Positions 40,146-49,882 of a stretch of 64,000 bases of DNA are shown here, piece by piece (within the stretch, counting starts at the first letter, position 1; the number at the start of each line of letters is the position of its first letter). The position numbers and the translations under genes are program-made. This DNA comes from Psychromonas sp. CNPT3 (GTDB lineage Bacteria; Pseudomonadota; Gammaproteobacteria; Enterobacterales; Psychromonadaceae). The notes beneath the pieces were generated by a model that made no database searches, was not told where the DNA came from, and worked only from the letters and a program-made list of their open reading frames with translations. The stretch lies in contig NC_020802.1 in NCBI RefSeq assembly GCF_000153405.2, positions 391,883-455,882 on the forward strand, in the 5' to 3' direction.

Positions 40146-41738
40146 ATGGAAAATAGCCAACCTATAAAACGAGTGATAATTAGTGTTTCGGATAAAACTG
40201 GGATCATCGAGTTTGCGCGCGAATTAACGGAGAGAGGCGTTGCTATCTTATCAACAGGAGGCACTTGTCAGCTTCTTCATGATAATGGAATTAAAGTAAC
40301 GGAAGTCTCCGACTATACTGGATACCCTGAAATGATGGATGGGCGTGTAAAAACACTGCACCCAAAAATTCATGGTGGTATTTTAGCGCGCCGTGGTATT
40401 GACGAAGCAATTATGCGTGAAAATGCAATTGATGCGATCGATATGGTAGTGGTTAATCTTTACCCATTTGCAGCCACAGTGGCAGATCCAAATTGCACAT
40501 TAGAAGATGCCATTGAAAATATAGATATTGGTGGACCAACGATGCTTCGTGCTGCTGCTAAAAATCATAAAGACGTGACAGTGATTGTTAATGCCAGTGA
40601 TTATGCACGCGTTCTGCAAGAAATGGATAAGAACTCAGGTGGTTTAGTGTATCGCACCCGTTTTGACTTGGCGATCGCAGCTTATGAGCATTGTGCACAA
40701 TATGATGGCATGATTGCTAATTATTTTGGAAGCATGGTACCGAGTTACGGTGACAATAAAGAGGGTGATGCAGAGTCTATTTTCCCACGCACATTCAATA
40801 TGCAATTCAAGAAAAAACAAGATATGCGCTATGGTGAAAATTCACATCAAAAAGCTGCTTTTTATATAGAGCATGACTTGCAAGATGCGTGTGTTGCAAC
40901 GGCAACACAATTACAAGGCAAGGCGTTATCGTATAATAATATTGCAGATACAGATGCTGCCTTATCTTGTGTTAAAGAATTTATCGAGCCCGCTTGTGTG
41001 ATAGTCAAACATGCTAACCCTTGTGGTGTTGCGATGGCAGGCTCTATTTTAGAGGCTTATGAAGGCGCCTATAAAACCGATCCTACCTCAGCCTTTGGCG
41101 GTATTATTGCTTTTAACCGCGAATTAGATGCAGAGACTGCAGAAGCGATTGTATCGCGACAGTTTGTTGAAGTGATTATCGCCCCTAAAGTAAGTCCAGA
41201 AGCACTAAAAATAGTAGCAGCCAAGAAAAATCTACGCTTGTTAGAATGTGGTCAATGGGGTGAAACAGCACCTGACTTTGACTTTAAACGTGTTAATGGT
41301 GGTTTGCTCGTACAACAACGCGATCAAGGTATGGTTGAACGCGCTGATTTACGTGTTGTCTCTAAACGCCAACCGACAGAAGAAGAGTTCTCTGATCTTT
41401 TATTTAGCTGGAAAGTTGCTAAATACGTCAAATCTAATGCCATCGTATACGTGAAGAAAAATGCAACAATTGGTGTGGGAGCGGGGCAGATGAGCCGCGT
41501 TTACAGTGCCAAAATTGCAGGCATTAAAGCCAGCGATGAAAATTTAGAAGTCGCAGGCTCAGTGATGGCCTCTGATGCATTTTTCCCCTTTAGAGACGGT
41601 ATCGATGCAGCCGCTGACGCAGGGATATCTTGTGTTATTCAACCGGGTGGCTCTATTCGTGATGCAGAGATCATCGCTGCTGCCGATGAGCATAATATGG
41701 CGATGGTGTTTACGGATATGCGCCACTTCCGTCATTAA
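40146..41738 (+). CDS. purH: Bifunctional AICAR transformylase / IMP cyclohydrolase
   Basis: PurH does the last two steps to IMP. The N-terminal MGS-like cyclohydrolase domain ([32 protein letters not shown]) is joined to the C-terminal transformylase with [10 protein letters not shown] and VKHANPCG. The ATG at 40146 gives 530 residues (E. coli 529); the frame begins at a GTG 4 codons earlier that lies too close to the GAGG site. In E. coli purH and purD are one operon; here 515 bp with repeats separates them. Confidence 0.97.
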   Translation: MENSQPIKRVIISVSDKTGIIEFARELTERGVAILSTGGTCQLLHDNGIKVTEVSDYTGYPEMMDGRVKTLHPKIHGGILARRGIDEAIMRENAIDAIDMVVVNLYPFAATVADPNCTLEDAIENIDIGGPTMLRAAAKNHKDVTVIVNASDYARVLQEMDKNSGGLVYRTRFDLAIAAYEHCAQYDGMIANYFGSMVPSYGDNKEGDAESIFPRTFNMQFKKKQDMRYGENSHQKAAFYIEHDLQDACVATATQLQGKALSYNNIADTDAALSCVKEFIEPACVIVKHANPCGVAMAGSILEAYEGAYKTDPTSAFGGIIAFNRELDAETAEAIVSRQFVEVIIAPKVSPEALKIVAAKKNLRLLECGQWGETAPDFDFKRVNGGLLVQQRDQGMVERADLRVVSKRQPTEEEFSDLLFSWKVAKYVKSNAIVYVKKNATIGVGAGQMSRVYSAKIAGIKASDENLEVAGSVMASDAFFPFRDGIDAAADAGISCVIQPGGSIRDAEIIAAADEHNMAMVFTDMRHFRH

Positions 41739-41760
41739 TATTTTGATTTTTTAATAAAAA

Positions 41761-41797
41761 ATGCGAGTCGGCATAATATTTAGTTTGCTCGCATCTT
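41761..41797 (+). terminator. purH terminator
   Basis: ATGCGAG (41761-41767) and CTCGCAT (41788-41794) flank a 20-nt loop and are followed by CTTT. A plausible terminator 22 bases after purH, meaning purD may need its own promoter. Confidence 0.65.
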
Positions 41798-41811
41798 TAA
41801 AAGATAAAGTT

Positions 41812-42018
41812 TATACCCATAATATTTCAAGAGACTAACTCATACCAAAAGAACTAAAAAGGTGATCAGTCTTGCTTGTTGAAATTATCCTTAGTAGCGT
41901 TGTGAGTTTTGAAGTGAGAACAACTATCTCCTACAATTCATGCCTTGCTAGTATTAATTTTTCCTGCGCAATACATGAAAACTTAATTAATTCCTTTGCT
42001 ATCAGCAAGCCAGATAAA
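41812..42018 (-). repeat. Family B copy B7, interrupted by A3
   Basis: TATACCCATAATATTTCAAG is a family B end in reverse orientation (compare TATACCCATGATACTTCAAG). After A3 the sequence resumes ATCAGCAAGCCAGAT, the next segment of a reversed family B element (AAATCAGCAAGCCAGATT in B3). So B7 looks split by A3. The far end of B7 is not clear. Confidence 0.6.
41842..42002 (+). repeat. Family A MITE-like repeat, copy A3
   Basis: 161 bp from ATACCAAAAGAACTAAAAAG to AATTAATTCCTTTGCTAT, interior nearly identical to A1 and A5. It lies inside family B copy B7. Confidence 0.9.
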
Positions 42019-42063
42019 CATTTTGAGATAACATAGGTTTATTATATTTTCCAATAGATGGCT

Positions 42064-42224
42064 ATACCAAGGGAACTAAAAAAAGTGATCAGTCTGCTTG
42101 TTTAAATTATCCCTACCCGCGTTGTGAGTTTTGAAGTGAGAGTAACTATCTCCTGCAACTCACGCCTTGCTAGTGCTAATTTTTTCTGCGTAATACATGA
42201 TCTCTTCATTAATTCTATTGGTAT
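42064..42224 (+). repeat. Family A MITE-like repeat, copy A4
   Basis: 161 bp from ATACCAAGGGAACTAAAAAA to TTAATTCTATTGGTAT. It is more diverged than A1, A3 and A5, and only 61 bp from A3. It ends 29 bp before purD, so it lies on or near the purD promoter and ribosome-binding region. Confidence 0.88.
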
Positions 42225-42253
42225 TAGACAGTGATATCAGTAAAGGGTGTTAA

Positions 42254-43540
42254 ATGAATATATTAATTATTGGTAGTGGTGGTAGAGAGCATGCGCTAGC
42301 TTGGAAAGTGGCACAAAATACACAAGTAAAAAATGTTTTTGTCACCCCAGGTAATGCGGGAAGTGCACAAGAAAATAAAGTGACTAATGTAGCGATTGAC
42401 GTTGAAGATATTCCCGCGTTAATAGAATTTGCCTTAAAAAATAAAATTGAGTTAACGATCGTTGGCCCAGAAGGCCCCTTAGTGATGGGCATTGTTGATG
42501 CTTTTACCGAGGCTGGCCTCGCCTGTTTTGGTCCAACAAAGGCAGCTGCGCAATTAGAGGGCTCAAAAGCGTTTAGTAAAGACTTTTTAGCCAGACATAA
42601 CATCCCAAGCGCATATTACAAGAACTTCACTGAGGTTGCGCCTGCTTTAGCCTATGTGCGTGAACAGGGAGCGCCGATTGTTATTAAAGCCGATGGTCTG
42701 GCTGCCGGAAAAGGCGTGATTGTAGCGCTTACTTTAGCGGAAGCTGAAAACGCTGTGCAAGATATGCTGGCTGGAAATGCTTTTGGTGAAGCGGGGCACC
42801 GCGTGGTCATTGAAGAATTTTTAGAGGGTGAAGAAGCCTCTTTTATTGTCCTTGTCGATGGTAAAAATGTGGTGGCGATGGCAACAAGTCAAGATCATAA
42901 ACGTGTTGGCGCCGGTGATACAGGGCCAAATACAGGCGGAATGGGCGCTTATTCACCCGCACCCGTGGTAACGCCTGAAATGCATCAACGCATTATGCAG
43001 ACGGTTATTTATCCTACTGTTGAGGGTATGGCAGCAGAAGGAAATCCTTATAGCGGTTTTCTGTATGCAGGATTAATGATCCAAGCTGATGGCACCCCAA
43101 AAGTCATTGAATATAATTGCCGTTTTGGCGATCCGGAAACGCAGCCTATCTTATTGCGCATGCAATCTGATCTAGTGGCCTTATGTTTGGCGGGAGTCAA
43201 TGGTGAGTTAGAGGGCATGCAAGCACAGTTTGATGAGCGCGCAGCTGTTGGGATTGTGTTAGCGGCTACGGGTTACCCTAGCAGTTACGATAAGCATTTA
43301 CCGATAGGTCAACTCCCTAAAGATACTGCAGATTTAAAAGTATTCCATGCGGGTACGCAAATGCATGATGCAAAGCTGCGCAGCACCGGAGGTCGTGTAT
43401 TGTGTGCGACGGCGCTAGGCACTGATGTGACGCAAGCACAGCAAAAAGCGTATGCGCTTTGCGCGCAGATAGAGGCGCCTGATTTGTTCTATCGCCCGGA
43501 TATCGCATATCGCGCTATCGAGCGTGAAGCCCTCAAATAG
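42254..43540 (+). CDS. purD: Phosphoribosylamine-glycine ligase
   Basis: PurD, an ATP-grasp enzyme, joins phosphoribosylamine and glycine in purine synthesis. It has 428 residues (E. coli 429). The N-terminus LIIGSGGREHALAWK, KADGLAAGKGV in the ATP-grasp domain and the signature RFGDPETQP are intact. AAAGGG precedes the ATG. It should normally be co-transcribed with purH, but two A repeats, one B repeat and a hairpin lie between. Confidence 0.97.
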   Translation: MNILIIGSGGREHALAWKVAQNTQVKNVFVTPGNAGSAQENKVTNVAIDVEDIPALIEFALKNKIELTIVGPEGPLVMGIVDAFTEAGLACFGPTKAAAQLEGSKAFSKDFLARHNIPSAYYKNFTEVAPALAYVREQGAPIVIKADGLAAGKGVIVALTLAEAENAVQDMLAGNAFGEAGHRVVIEEFLEGEEASFIVLVDGKNVVAMATSQDHKRVGAGDTGPNTGGMGAYSPAPVVTPEMHQRIMQTVIYPTVEGMAAEGNPYSGFLYAGLMIQADGTPKVIEYNCRFGDPETQPILLRMQSDLVALCLAGVNGELEGMQAQFDERAAVGIVLAATGYPSSYDKHLPIGQLPKDTADLKVFHAGTQMHDAKLRSTGGRVLCATALGTDVTQAQQKAYALCAQIEAPDLFYRPDIAYRAIEREALK

Positions 43541-43567
43541 GTAGTATTATTCGCAGAAAAAGGAAAA

Positions 43568-43593
43568 ACCGATATGATAATATCGGTTTTTTT
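43568..43593 (+). terminator. purD terminator
   Basis: ACCGATAT (43568-43575), loop GATA, ATATCGGT (43580-43587), then Ts. A clear intrinsic terminator. Confidence 0.9.
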
Positions 43594-43660
43594 ATACGTA
43601 AAATTTAAGCCTACGTAACGAATACTCAAATAAAAAATATAATGCGCAATGCAAAACAAA

Positions 43661-43685
43661 AAAAATGAGCCAATGGCTCATTTTT
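43661..43685 (-). terminator. hupA terminator
   Basis: AAAAATGAGCC-AAT-GGCTCATTTTT is a perfect stem with A and T runs on both sides, downstream of hupA on the minus strand. It can work in both directions. Confidence 0.9.
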
Positions 43686-43710
43686 ATTGTTTTTCAAACT
43701 AAGACAAGTC

Positions 43711-43986
43711 TTAGTGATTTACAGATTCTTTTAATGCTTTACCAGCAACAAATGCAGGTACATTAGCAGCTTTAATTTGAATGTCTTCACCGGTTTGTGG
43801 GTTACGGCCAATACGCGCCGCACGGTGATTTACTTTGAATGTACCAAAGCCAATTAACTGTACAGGTTCACCATCTTTTAGGCTATCGGTGATACTAGCA
43901 AGAATTTGCTCTACAGCAGCTTTGGCTTGCACTTTAGTTAGTTCTGATTTTTCTGCGATTTGTGCAACAAGTTGAGTTTTGTTCAT
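43711..43986 (-). CDS. hupA: DNA-binding protein HU-alpha
   Basis: A 91-residue nucleoid protein that bends DNA as a dimer. The family signature [21 protein letters not shown] is at ~46-66, with the beta-arm continuing through [13 protein letters not shown]. The position between purD and yjaG matches E. coli hupA rather than hupB. ATG start, own terminator. Confidence 0.96.
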   Translation of the reverse strand: MNKTQLVAQIAEKSELTKVQAKAAVEQILASITDSLKDGEPVQLIGFGTFKVNHRAARIGRNPQTGEDIQIKAANVPAFVAGKALKESVNH

Positions 43987-44152
43987 CGATATATTTCCAT
44001 TGTTAATAGGTTATTAAATTTAGCTTTATACAAGTAGAAGGCTACTAACCAATGTATTGCATATTGCTTATGGATGTAAAGGGTAAAGATGTTAAATATC
44101 TGATTTATTATTATTATTTGTTTTTATTGTGTTAAAAATCACAAAAAAGCTA

Positions 44153-44731
44153 TTAATCGTATGCGATACCCAGATTGGTTGCGCCTTGGTCGATAACAAA
44201 CGCTTTAATCTTTTTGATTAATTCTGGCGATCGTAAATTATCAAGTTGTATTAAAAGTGCATTTTGAAAAGCAAGTTGCGTTTTAAACAGAGTACTTTCT
44301 TGTAATTCAAGTTCACTGAGATCTGTTTCTTTTTGTAATTCAAGAAAACTGGCAATGCTGGAGAATGCAGTTTGACTCGCATTGAGCGCTTCGTCTTTAG
44401 ATTTACTTAAAAAAGAATTAAAGGCGCAACTTAAAATGACACAATGATCAATCGCTGGGTACACACCATAGAAATCATGATCACTGGTATTCGGAATAAT
44501 GTCATCAAAGGCTTCTTGTTGAATACCAAAATTCACTTTTGTACCTTTATTGATCATTTTATCCCAAAACAATTGATTGAATTGATCAATTTTTTGCTTA
44601 TTATCACTCTCAATGGCTTCACAAAAGAGGTGGAAATGTAAACGAGAATGTTCACTTAATGCCATGCAAAAAACACTTTGCTGCCAACTTTGTAGGTTTG
44701 TTAATTGTTCGTTAATGGGTAATAAAAGCAT
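44153..44731 (-). CDS. yjaG: YjaG family (DUF416) protein
   Basis: A 192-residue cytosolic protein like E. coli YjaG (196). The best block is DFYGVYPAIDHCVILS (~84-99) against DLYGVYPAIDACVALS. The N-terminal LQSWQQSVFCMAL and the C-terminal NLGIAYD also match. The family function is unknown. It lies upstream of hupA on the same strand, as in E. coli. A 166-bp gap suggests separate promoters. Confidence 0.85.
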   Translation of the reverse strand: MLLLPINEQLTNLQSWQQSVFCMALSEHSRLHFHLFCEAIESDNKQKIDQFNQLFWDKMINKGTKVNFGIQQEAFDDIIPNTSDHDFYGVYPAIDHCVILSCAFNSFLSKSKDEALNASQTAFSSIASFLELQKETDLSELELQESTLFKTQLAFQNALLIQLDNLRSPELIKKIKAFVIDQGATNLGIAYD

Positions 44732-45241
44732 ATCTTTCCTAAACTAAGAGAATAAAGTATGACGACCAATACGTAGGCTAGATAGTGATATCGGGTCTAC
44801 GAGATATAAAAAGTGCGACAAATATTGTACTTTGTCGATTCGATACTTATTTACCCTATATTATGATGCATTAACGTACAAATTCCTGCAGATCATAAGT
44901 GTAATAAGTAACAGAGATAGAATATAGCGGATCATAAAAAAAGCCACCATTAGTGGATCTTTTTTATGATCTTTTAATAGAGAGGCTTTATCAGATACTT
45001 GGGCTTCGAGTCGCTTAAGGCGTCATCTTTGTTAATGATCATGACCTTTTCCGTTGTGACGTGTCACGCGTTATGAGTTGTGATTAAATTGGTTTTAAAT
45101 GTCATTTATAATGCGAAATTGTGGGTGCGCAGAAAAGGGATCGTCGCAGATCTTTTATATACTGCTGATACAGGTTGCTACTATGAAAGGCTATAAAAAG
45201 TGATGCTAAAGACGCTAAACGTCAATTTTAAAGATAAAAAA
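44732..45241. other. Gap between yjaG and fis with a long hairpin
   Basis: No gene is seen. GATCATAAAAAA (44930-44941) and TTTTTTATGATC (44960-44971) form a perfect 12-bp stem enclosing a second stem CCAC/GTGG. It is a probable bidirectional terminator or a small structured RNA 3' end. The rest is AT-rich without repeats A or B. Confidence 0.55.
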
Positions 45242-45259
45242 AGCGACTAAAAAGTCGCT
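45242..45259 (-). terminator. fis terminator
   Basis: On the minus strand AGCGACT-TTTT-AGTCGCT is followed by a run of seven Ts, directly after fis. A clear terminator of the prmA-dusB-fis direction. Confidence 0.92.
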
Positions 45260-45280
45260 GTTTTTATTTATGATCTAGGA

Positions 45281-45580
45281 TCAGCCCATACCATATTTCT
45301 TTAATTTTTTACGTAGCGTGCCACGGTTAATACCGAGCATCGTTGCTGCACGTGTTTGGTTGCCACGTGTGTATTGCATGATAATATCGAGCATAGGGGC
45401 TTCTACTTCAGATAAAACAAGCTCGTATAGCTCAGTAGTATCTTGACCATTTAGTTGTGCGACGTAGCCGGAAACGGCTTGACGAACTGAATCTCGTAAT
45501 GGTTTTTGAGTTATTTGCCCAGTAGCGGGAATACTAGTGGTGGTAATAAGTGCTTCTTGGTGAATATTTTGTTCAAACAT
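45281..45580 (-). CDS. fis: DNA-binding protein Fis
   Basis: A 99-residue nucleoid-associated dimer that activates rrn promoters and shapes the chromosome (E. coli 98). The C-terminal helix-turn-helix [30 protein letters not shown] is almost identical to E. coli. The N-terminal beta-hairpin region differs slightly. It lies 13 nt after dusB, the universal dusB-fis arrangement, and is translated from that operon. Confidence 0.98.
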   Translation of the reverse strand: MFEQNIHQEALITTTSIPATGQITQKPLRDSVRQAVSGYVAQLNGQDTTELYELVLSEVEAPMLDIIMQYTRGNQTRAATMLGINRGTLRKKLKKYGMG

Positions 45581-45593
45581 GGGTATTAACTCT

Positions 45594-46553
45594 TTAATTA
45601 TTTAAATAAGTTTCTAATGTTATTAATTGTGTTTTTGCACAATCAATGCGATTAAATTGTTGTCTAAAGCAACAAAACTTGTCTTGCGCTTGCAAATACC
45701 AACCTACGTGCTTCCTAGCAATCCGAGGGCCCATCACTTCTCCATAAAAGGCATGCAATGCTTGTACATGTCCTAAGAGTATTTGGGCCACTTCCTTTTT
45801 TTCCAGAGGAGATTTTTTCTCGCCTGTTTTTAAGTAGTGGTTTATTTCATTGAATATCCAAGGTGCACCTTGTGCGCCTCGTCCAATCATAATGGCATCA
45901 GCGCCAGTGTAGTCGAGCACATATTTAGCTTTTTCTACACTGGTGATGTCGCCATTGGCAATCACCGGAATTGTTACATTTTCTTTAATTATTTTTATTG
46001 TATCGTATTCAGCATCGCCTTTATAAAGGCATTGCCGAGTGCGACCATGCACTGCAAGTGCTTGGATACCAGATTGCTGAGCAATTTGAGCGATTTGCAG
46101 ACCATTTCTATTTTCAGGATCCCAACCAGTGCGAATTTTTAGAGTAACAGGGACATCCACAGCATCGACAACACTTTCTAAAATGGCTTGCACCAGTTTA
46201 GGGTGTGGCAATAACGCGGAGCCAGCTTTCTTTTTATTCACTTTCTTGGCGGGACAGCCCATATTAATATCAATGATCTGTGCGCCGTTTTGCACACATA
46301 CTTGTGCCGCTTTGGCCATTTCACCAGGATCTGCTCCTGCAATTTGCACAGAGCGGATACCAGATTCATTGCGCTGATCCATTCTTAATCTAGATTTTTT
46401 ACTATCCCATACACGCGGATTAGAAGACAACATTTCTGATACCGCTAAACCAGCACCTAACTTTCTACAAAGTTCACGGAAGGGAAGATCAGTGACCCCT
46501 GCCATGGGTGCTAGAATAAGGTTGTTATCTAATTGATATTTCCCAATGCGCAT
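45594..46553 (-). CDS. dusB: tRNA-dihydrouridine synthase B
   Basis: An FMN-dependent reductase making dihydrouridine in tRNA. It is 319 residues from the ATG at 46553 ([20 protein letters not shown]), matching E. coli DusB; the frame continues 14 codons upstream without similarity. Signatures [32 protein letters not shown] (with the catalytic Cys) and [12 protein letters not shown] are present. It is the first gene of dusB-fis. Confidence 0.96.
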   Translation of the reverse strand: MRIGKYQLDNNLILAPMAGVTDLPFRELCRKLGAGLAVSEMLSSNPRVWDSKKSRLRMDQRNESGIRSVQIAGADPGEMAKAAQVCVQNGAQIIDINMGCPAKKVNKKKAGSALLPHPKLVQAILESVVDAVDVPVTLKIRTGWDPENRNGLQIAQIAQQSGIQALAVHGRTRQCLYKGDAEYDTIKIIKENVTIPVIANGDITSVEKAKYVLDYTGADAIMIGRGAQGAPWIFNEINHYLKTGEKKSPLEKKEVAQILLGHVQALHAFYGEVMGPRIARKHVGWYLQAQDKFCCFRQQFNRIDCAKTQLITLETYLNN

Positions 46554-46689
46554 ATAATGAACGTTCTCTAAGTCAAGGGCGCGTAGTGTACGCATTTTTG
46601 CAAAGATAATAAAGGTTAATAATTAAGCATTTGTTAATTATTTTTCTTGCAAATTAGGCAAGAATGAGATCTTGCCCGTTGTTTTATCG

Positions 46690-47577
46690 TTATTTACGTA
46701 TTTTAGCACCCGAAAGCTGTGCCCATTCTTCCTGAATATTAGCGGGATTCATGACAAACCATTGTCCGTAAACATCAAGCAATTCAGGTGCTTGATCTTC
46801 GAGTATGCCAGAAAGTGCAAGACTGCCTTGATCTTTTACGAGGGCTTCAATTTGCGTTGATAATTGGCGAAGTGGACCCGCTAGAATATTTGCGACTAAA
46901 ACGTCCGCTTGGATCCCATTAGGCAAATCATCTGCTAAATACAGTTCAAGTTGATCTGATACGCCATTACGCGTTGCGTTATCACGACTTGCGGTGATGG
47001 CTTGTGGGTCTATATCAATACCGATGACCCGTTTAGCGCCTAATTTCAGCGCCGCAATGGCTAAAATGCCTGAGCCACAACCAAAATCGATGATCACTTT
47101 GTCTCGTAAATCTTGACCTTCAAGCCAAGTTAGACAAAGTGCGGTTGTTGGGTGCGTGCCAGTGCCAAAAGCAAGGCCAGGATCAAGCATCACATTAACC
47201 GCATTTTCATCTGGAACCGGTTTCCAGCTAGGACAAATCCATAAACGCTTACCAAATTGCATCGGATGGAAATTATCCATCCATTCTCGCTCCCAATCTT
47301 TATCTTCTAAGGGCTCGATTTTATGTGCAAAATTATCGTCTAAAAGAGGGCTGGCTTTGAGATCGGTGATAATGCTTTGCATATCAGCATCCGCTTCATA
47401 AAGCCCTGTAATATCAGTGTCGCCCCAAAGACGAGTTTCACCCGGTAAGGGTTCAAAAACAGGCGTATCATGCGCGTCGGTAAAGGTGGCTGAAAGCGCC
47501 CCCTTTTGCATTAATAATTCACCAATCGCTTCTGCATTTTTGGCGGTTGCATTTAGTTTTAATTGTATCCAAGGCAT
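46690..47577 (-). CDS. prmA: Ribosomal protein L11 methyltransferase
   Basis: PrmA trimethylates ribosomal protein L11 using S-adenosylmethionine. It has 295 residues (E. coli 293). The N-terminal L11-binding domain begins [10 protein letters not shown]. The SAM motif [20 protein letters not shown] (~160-180) is followed by [10 protein letters not shown] and NILAGPL. It precedes dusB-fis by ~136 bp, with a GGCAAGA/TCTTGCC palindrome between. Confidence 0.96.
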   Translation of the reverse strand: MPWIQLKLNATAKNAEAIGELLMQKGALSATFTDAHDTPVFEPLPGETRLWGDTDITGLYEADADMQSIITDLKASPLLDDNFAHKIEPLEDKDWEREWMDNFHPMQFGKRLWICPSWKPVPDENAVNVMLDPGLAFGTGTHPTTALCLTWLEGQDLRDKVIIDFGCGSGILAIAALKLGAKRVIGIDIDPQAITASRDNATRNGVSDQLELYLADDLPNGIQADVLVANILAGPLRQLSTQIEALVKDQGSLALSGILEDQAPELLDVYGQWFVMNPANIQEEWAQLSGAKIRK

Positions 47578-47708
47578 GATTTAGTCCATAAAAAATTGTA
47601 AGGGCGCAACAATACAGGGGATAAGGCGATTATACCAATTTATCCGCGCTTTGCGGTGCCTACAGAAGACGTGCAAGGTGCAGGTATCATAAGGCTCCAA
47701 CTTGGGCT

Positions 47709-48161
47709 TTATTGCGTAGTAAAGTGTTGGCGTGCTGATTGCAACGCAAAAGAATAACCTTGTGCACCTAAACCACAGATAACACCTTGTGCGATATCCG
47801 ATAAATAGGAGTGCTGACGAAATTTTTCTCGCGCATGTATGTTCGATAAGTGTACTTCGATAAAAGGGATGTTGACCCCTAATAAAGCATCTCTTAAGGC
47901 AATACTCGTATGCGTAAACGCACCGGGATTAATAATAATAAAATCAATGTGAGCAAAGGCGTCATGAATTTTTTCAATCAACTCATATTCACGATTAGAT
48001 TGTAGGTGAGTGAGCTTGATATTACAGTTATTTGCCTCACGCTCTAAACCGGTAATGATATCTTGGAGTGTCTGCTTTCCATATAAGTTAGGCTCTCGTT
48101 GGCCAAGTAAATTCAGATTTGGACCATTTAAAACTAAGACATTAATTGTTTTTATAGACAT
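47709..48161 (-). CDS. aroQ: Type II 3-dehydroquinate dehydratase
   Basis: AroQ dehydrates 3-dehydroquinate in the shikimate pathway. It has 150 residues, typical of the dodecameric type II enzyme. [18 protein letters not shown] carries Arg22 and the catalytic Tyr27, and [10 protein letters not shown] holds the catalytic His region. AGGAAG precedes the ATG. In many relatives aroQ is followed by accB-accC and then prmA; here prmA follows directly after 131 bp. Repeat A5 is 30 bp upstream of the start. Confidence 0.96.
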   Translation of the reverse strand: MSIKTINVLVLNGPNLNLLGQREPNLYGKQTLQDIITGLEREANNCNIKLTHLQSNREYELIEKIHDAFAHIDFIIINPGAFTHTSIALRDALLGVNIPFIEVHLSNIHAREKFRQHSYLSDIAQGVICGLGAQGYSFALQSARQHFTTQ

Positions 48162-48190
48162 AACAAGTGCTTCCTAATCGGGGGGACTTT

Positions 48191-48351
48191 ATACCAAAGG
48201 AACTAAAAAGGTTACCCATCTTGCTTGTTTAAATTATCCCTAGCAGCGTTGTGAGTTTTGAAGTGAGAACAACTATCTCCTACAACTCACGCCTTGCTAG
48301 TGTTAATTTTTCCTGCGCAATACATGAAAACTTAATTAATTCCTATGGTAT
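48191..48351 (+). repeat. Family A MITE-like repeat, copy A5
   Basis: 161 bp from ATACCAAAGGAACTAAAAAG to AATTAATTCCTATGGTAT, differing from A1 at only a handful of bases (for example TTTAAATT for TTGAAATT). It lies upstream of aroQ, where that gene's promoter is expected. Confidence 0.92.
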
Positions 48352-48501
48352 TAGAGTGTATCTGCTTGCTAAATAACTAGCTAGTTTTGTTTTATCGAGG
48401 ATCAATATTGAACGCTTAGCGTTTTCTGCGCAGATAAGCTGCGCGGATAAACGCGACTAAACTTAAAATATGTTTAAGCATAAAAGAGAGCAGGAGGCTC
48501 T

Positions 48502-49047
48502 ATGTTGATGTATTCGAAGGGGCATGCTGCGGACTTTTTAAAAATAAAAAACCAAGGTTTTGCCGTTTTTAGTTTACTGATCTTATTGAGTATGGCCTGT
48601 CTTACTTTTAGTATTAAGATGGCCTCAATTGTGCGTTTAGATGAGCAGCGTTTGGCAGATAACTTTCGCCGTTTAGAAGCCTTTACACATGCGGACTCTG
48701 GCATTCGTTTTATAGCATCTCAGATCACTTCAGTTGAGGGTGCGCAGCGCATAAGTGCCTATATAGATAAACGCTGTCACCTTTCAAAGCATGATAATTG
48801 TGCGCCTTACCTTAAAAATAAAGATCCTCCTTTTACGTTAAATTTATCCAAGCAAAACAAAGGCTCTATCAAGGTAACTTCGGAGGGGATCTCTTTTGAT
48901 GGGCAAGCATATAAAAATATCAGTATTAATATTAAACGCTTGTCTGCGTGCCCAGCCTTAGACAAAAATCCCAAGCATAAAACGAATGAAGCTCAAAAGG
49001 TGTCGACTTGTTATGATTTTATGGCCTTAACATGGAGAGACTTTTGA
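48502..49047 (+). CDS. PilX-like minor pilin / pilus assembly protein
   Basis: A 181-residue protein with one N-terminal TM helix, NQGFAVFSLLILLSMACLTF, in the style of PilX, where a prepilin-like Gly-Phe precedes a hydrophobic helix. The rest is a small globular domain with four Cys (CHLSKHDNC, SACPALD, STCYDF), likely disulfide-bonded outside the membrane. AGGAGG lies 4 nt before the ATG. The next gene starts on its stop codon, so both are one operon. The assignment rests on the N-terminus and the partner. Confidence 0.6.
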   Translation: MLMYSKGHAADFLKIKNQGFAVFSLLILLSMACLTFSIKMASIVRLDEQRLADNFRRLEAFTHADSGIRFIASQITSVEGAQRISAYIDKRCHLSKHDNCAPYLKNKDPPFTLNLSKQNKGSIKVTSEGISFDGQAYKNISINIKRLSACPALDKNPKHKTNEAQKVSTCYDFMALTWRDF

Positions 49048-49406
49048 TGCGCAAAAATGCAGTATTGGGATCCTCCTTTGTTGAAATATTGATCTCATTA
49101 TGGATTGTGAGTTTAACGTTGTTATTTACGCTAGGCTTACAAAAACGTTTAAATACGCAGCAGCAAAACAATCTGGCGTATGTTGGCGCTTTATCTTTAG
49201 TTAAGACCGCTTTGTTGAGGGGCTCTGTATTAGAACGGGCAAAGATAGAAGAAAAACGTCGTATTGGGAAAGTGCAATATACGCTTCGTAAGGAGGTTAA
49301 GTATAAACAGATATTAGGGAAAAATATTCAGGTCATAAAAGTCAGTATATCGTGGTCTGATTTTAATAAAAAAAAGCAAGAATACTCGTTAAGTAAACTC
49401 CTTTAA
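49047..49406 (+). CDS. PilV-like type IV prepilin
   Basis: A 119-residue protein with a type IV prepilin N-terminus: KNAVLG|SSFVEILISLWIVSL, with cleavage expected after Gly and Glu at +5 as required. This matches PilV-type minor pilins ('GSSFVEVLIAL'). The ATG at 49047 shares its A with the previous TGA stop, and GGAGAG lies upstream. It was probably part of a FimT-PilW-PilX-PilV-like set, but no other pilus genes are nearby. Confidence 0.65.
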   Translation: MRKNAVLGSSFVEILISLWIVSLTLLFTLGLQKRLNTQQQNNLAYVGALSLVKTALLRGSVLERAKIEEKRRIGKVQYTLRKEVKYKQILGKNIQVIKVSISWSDFNKKKQEYSLSKLL

Positions 49407-49882
49407 AGACTTCTTAAACAATAAATATTTCTATCGGATCTCGATGATCCCTTCTTGGATCGTGTGTTTTTTTACGCTGTAATGAGGATGTGGAGGCCGG
49501 TGAAAAGAAATATTTAGGCCTTAATTTTTAGATCATGAACTCACTCAAAAAAATATTGATAAGGAGGGTGCTCTTAAATACCCCTATTTTTAATAATAGA
49601 TTAAAAACAATGCTTTATTTTCGTCAATATAAATAATAAATTTATGAAACCGCGCGATATATATTGAATTATTGTGATGTGCATAACGCTTTTTAATGGA
49701 GCTCAACTCCAAGTGTAAATTACAACTTGTTGATTACATTCCCATTTTGATTTTATGATCTGCTTCTGTCACGTTTATGGCCTTGCCTTGTTGAAGTAAA
49801 GCTCCGTTAAATTATAATCTTAATCGTTAAGTTCATAATTGAATATAACTTATGATCATTCATTCATAGTAAGGAATACAAG
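49407..49882. other. Gap before the TRAP operon
   Basis: About 475 bp with no gene. A stem around GATCC-CTTCTT-GGATC (~49447-49462) followed by a run of seven Ts is a likely terminator for the pilin pair. A single DnaA-box-like TGTGCATAA is at 49678-49686. The rest should hold the TRAP promoter. Confidence 0.5.
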
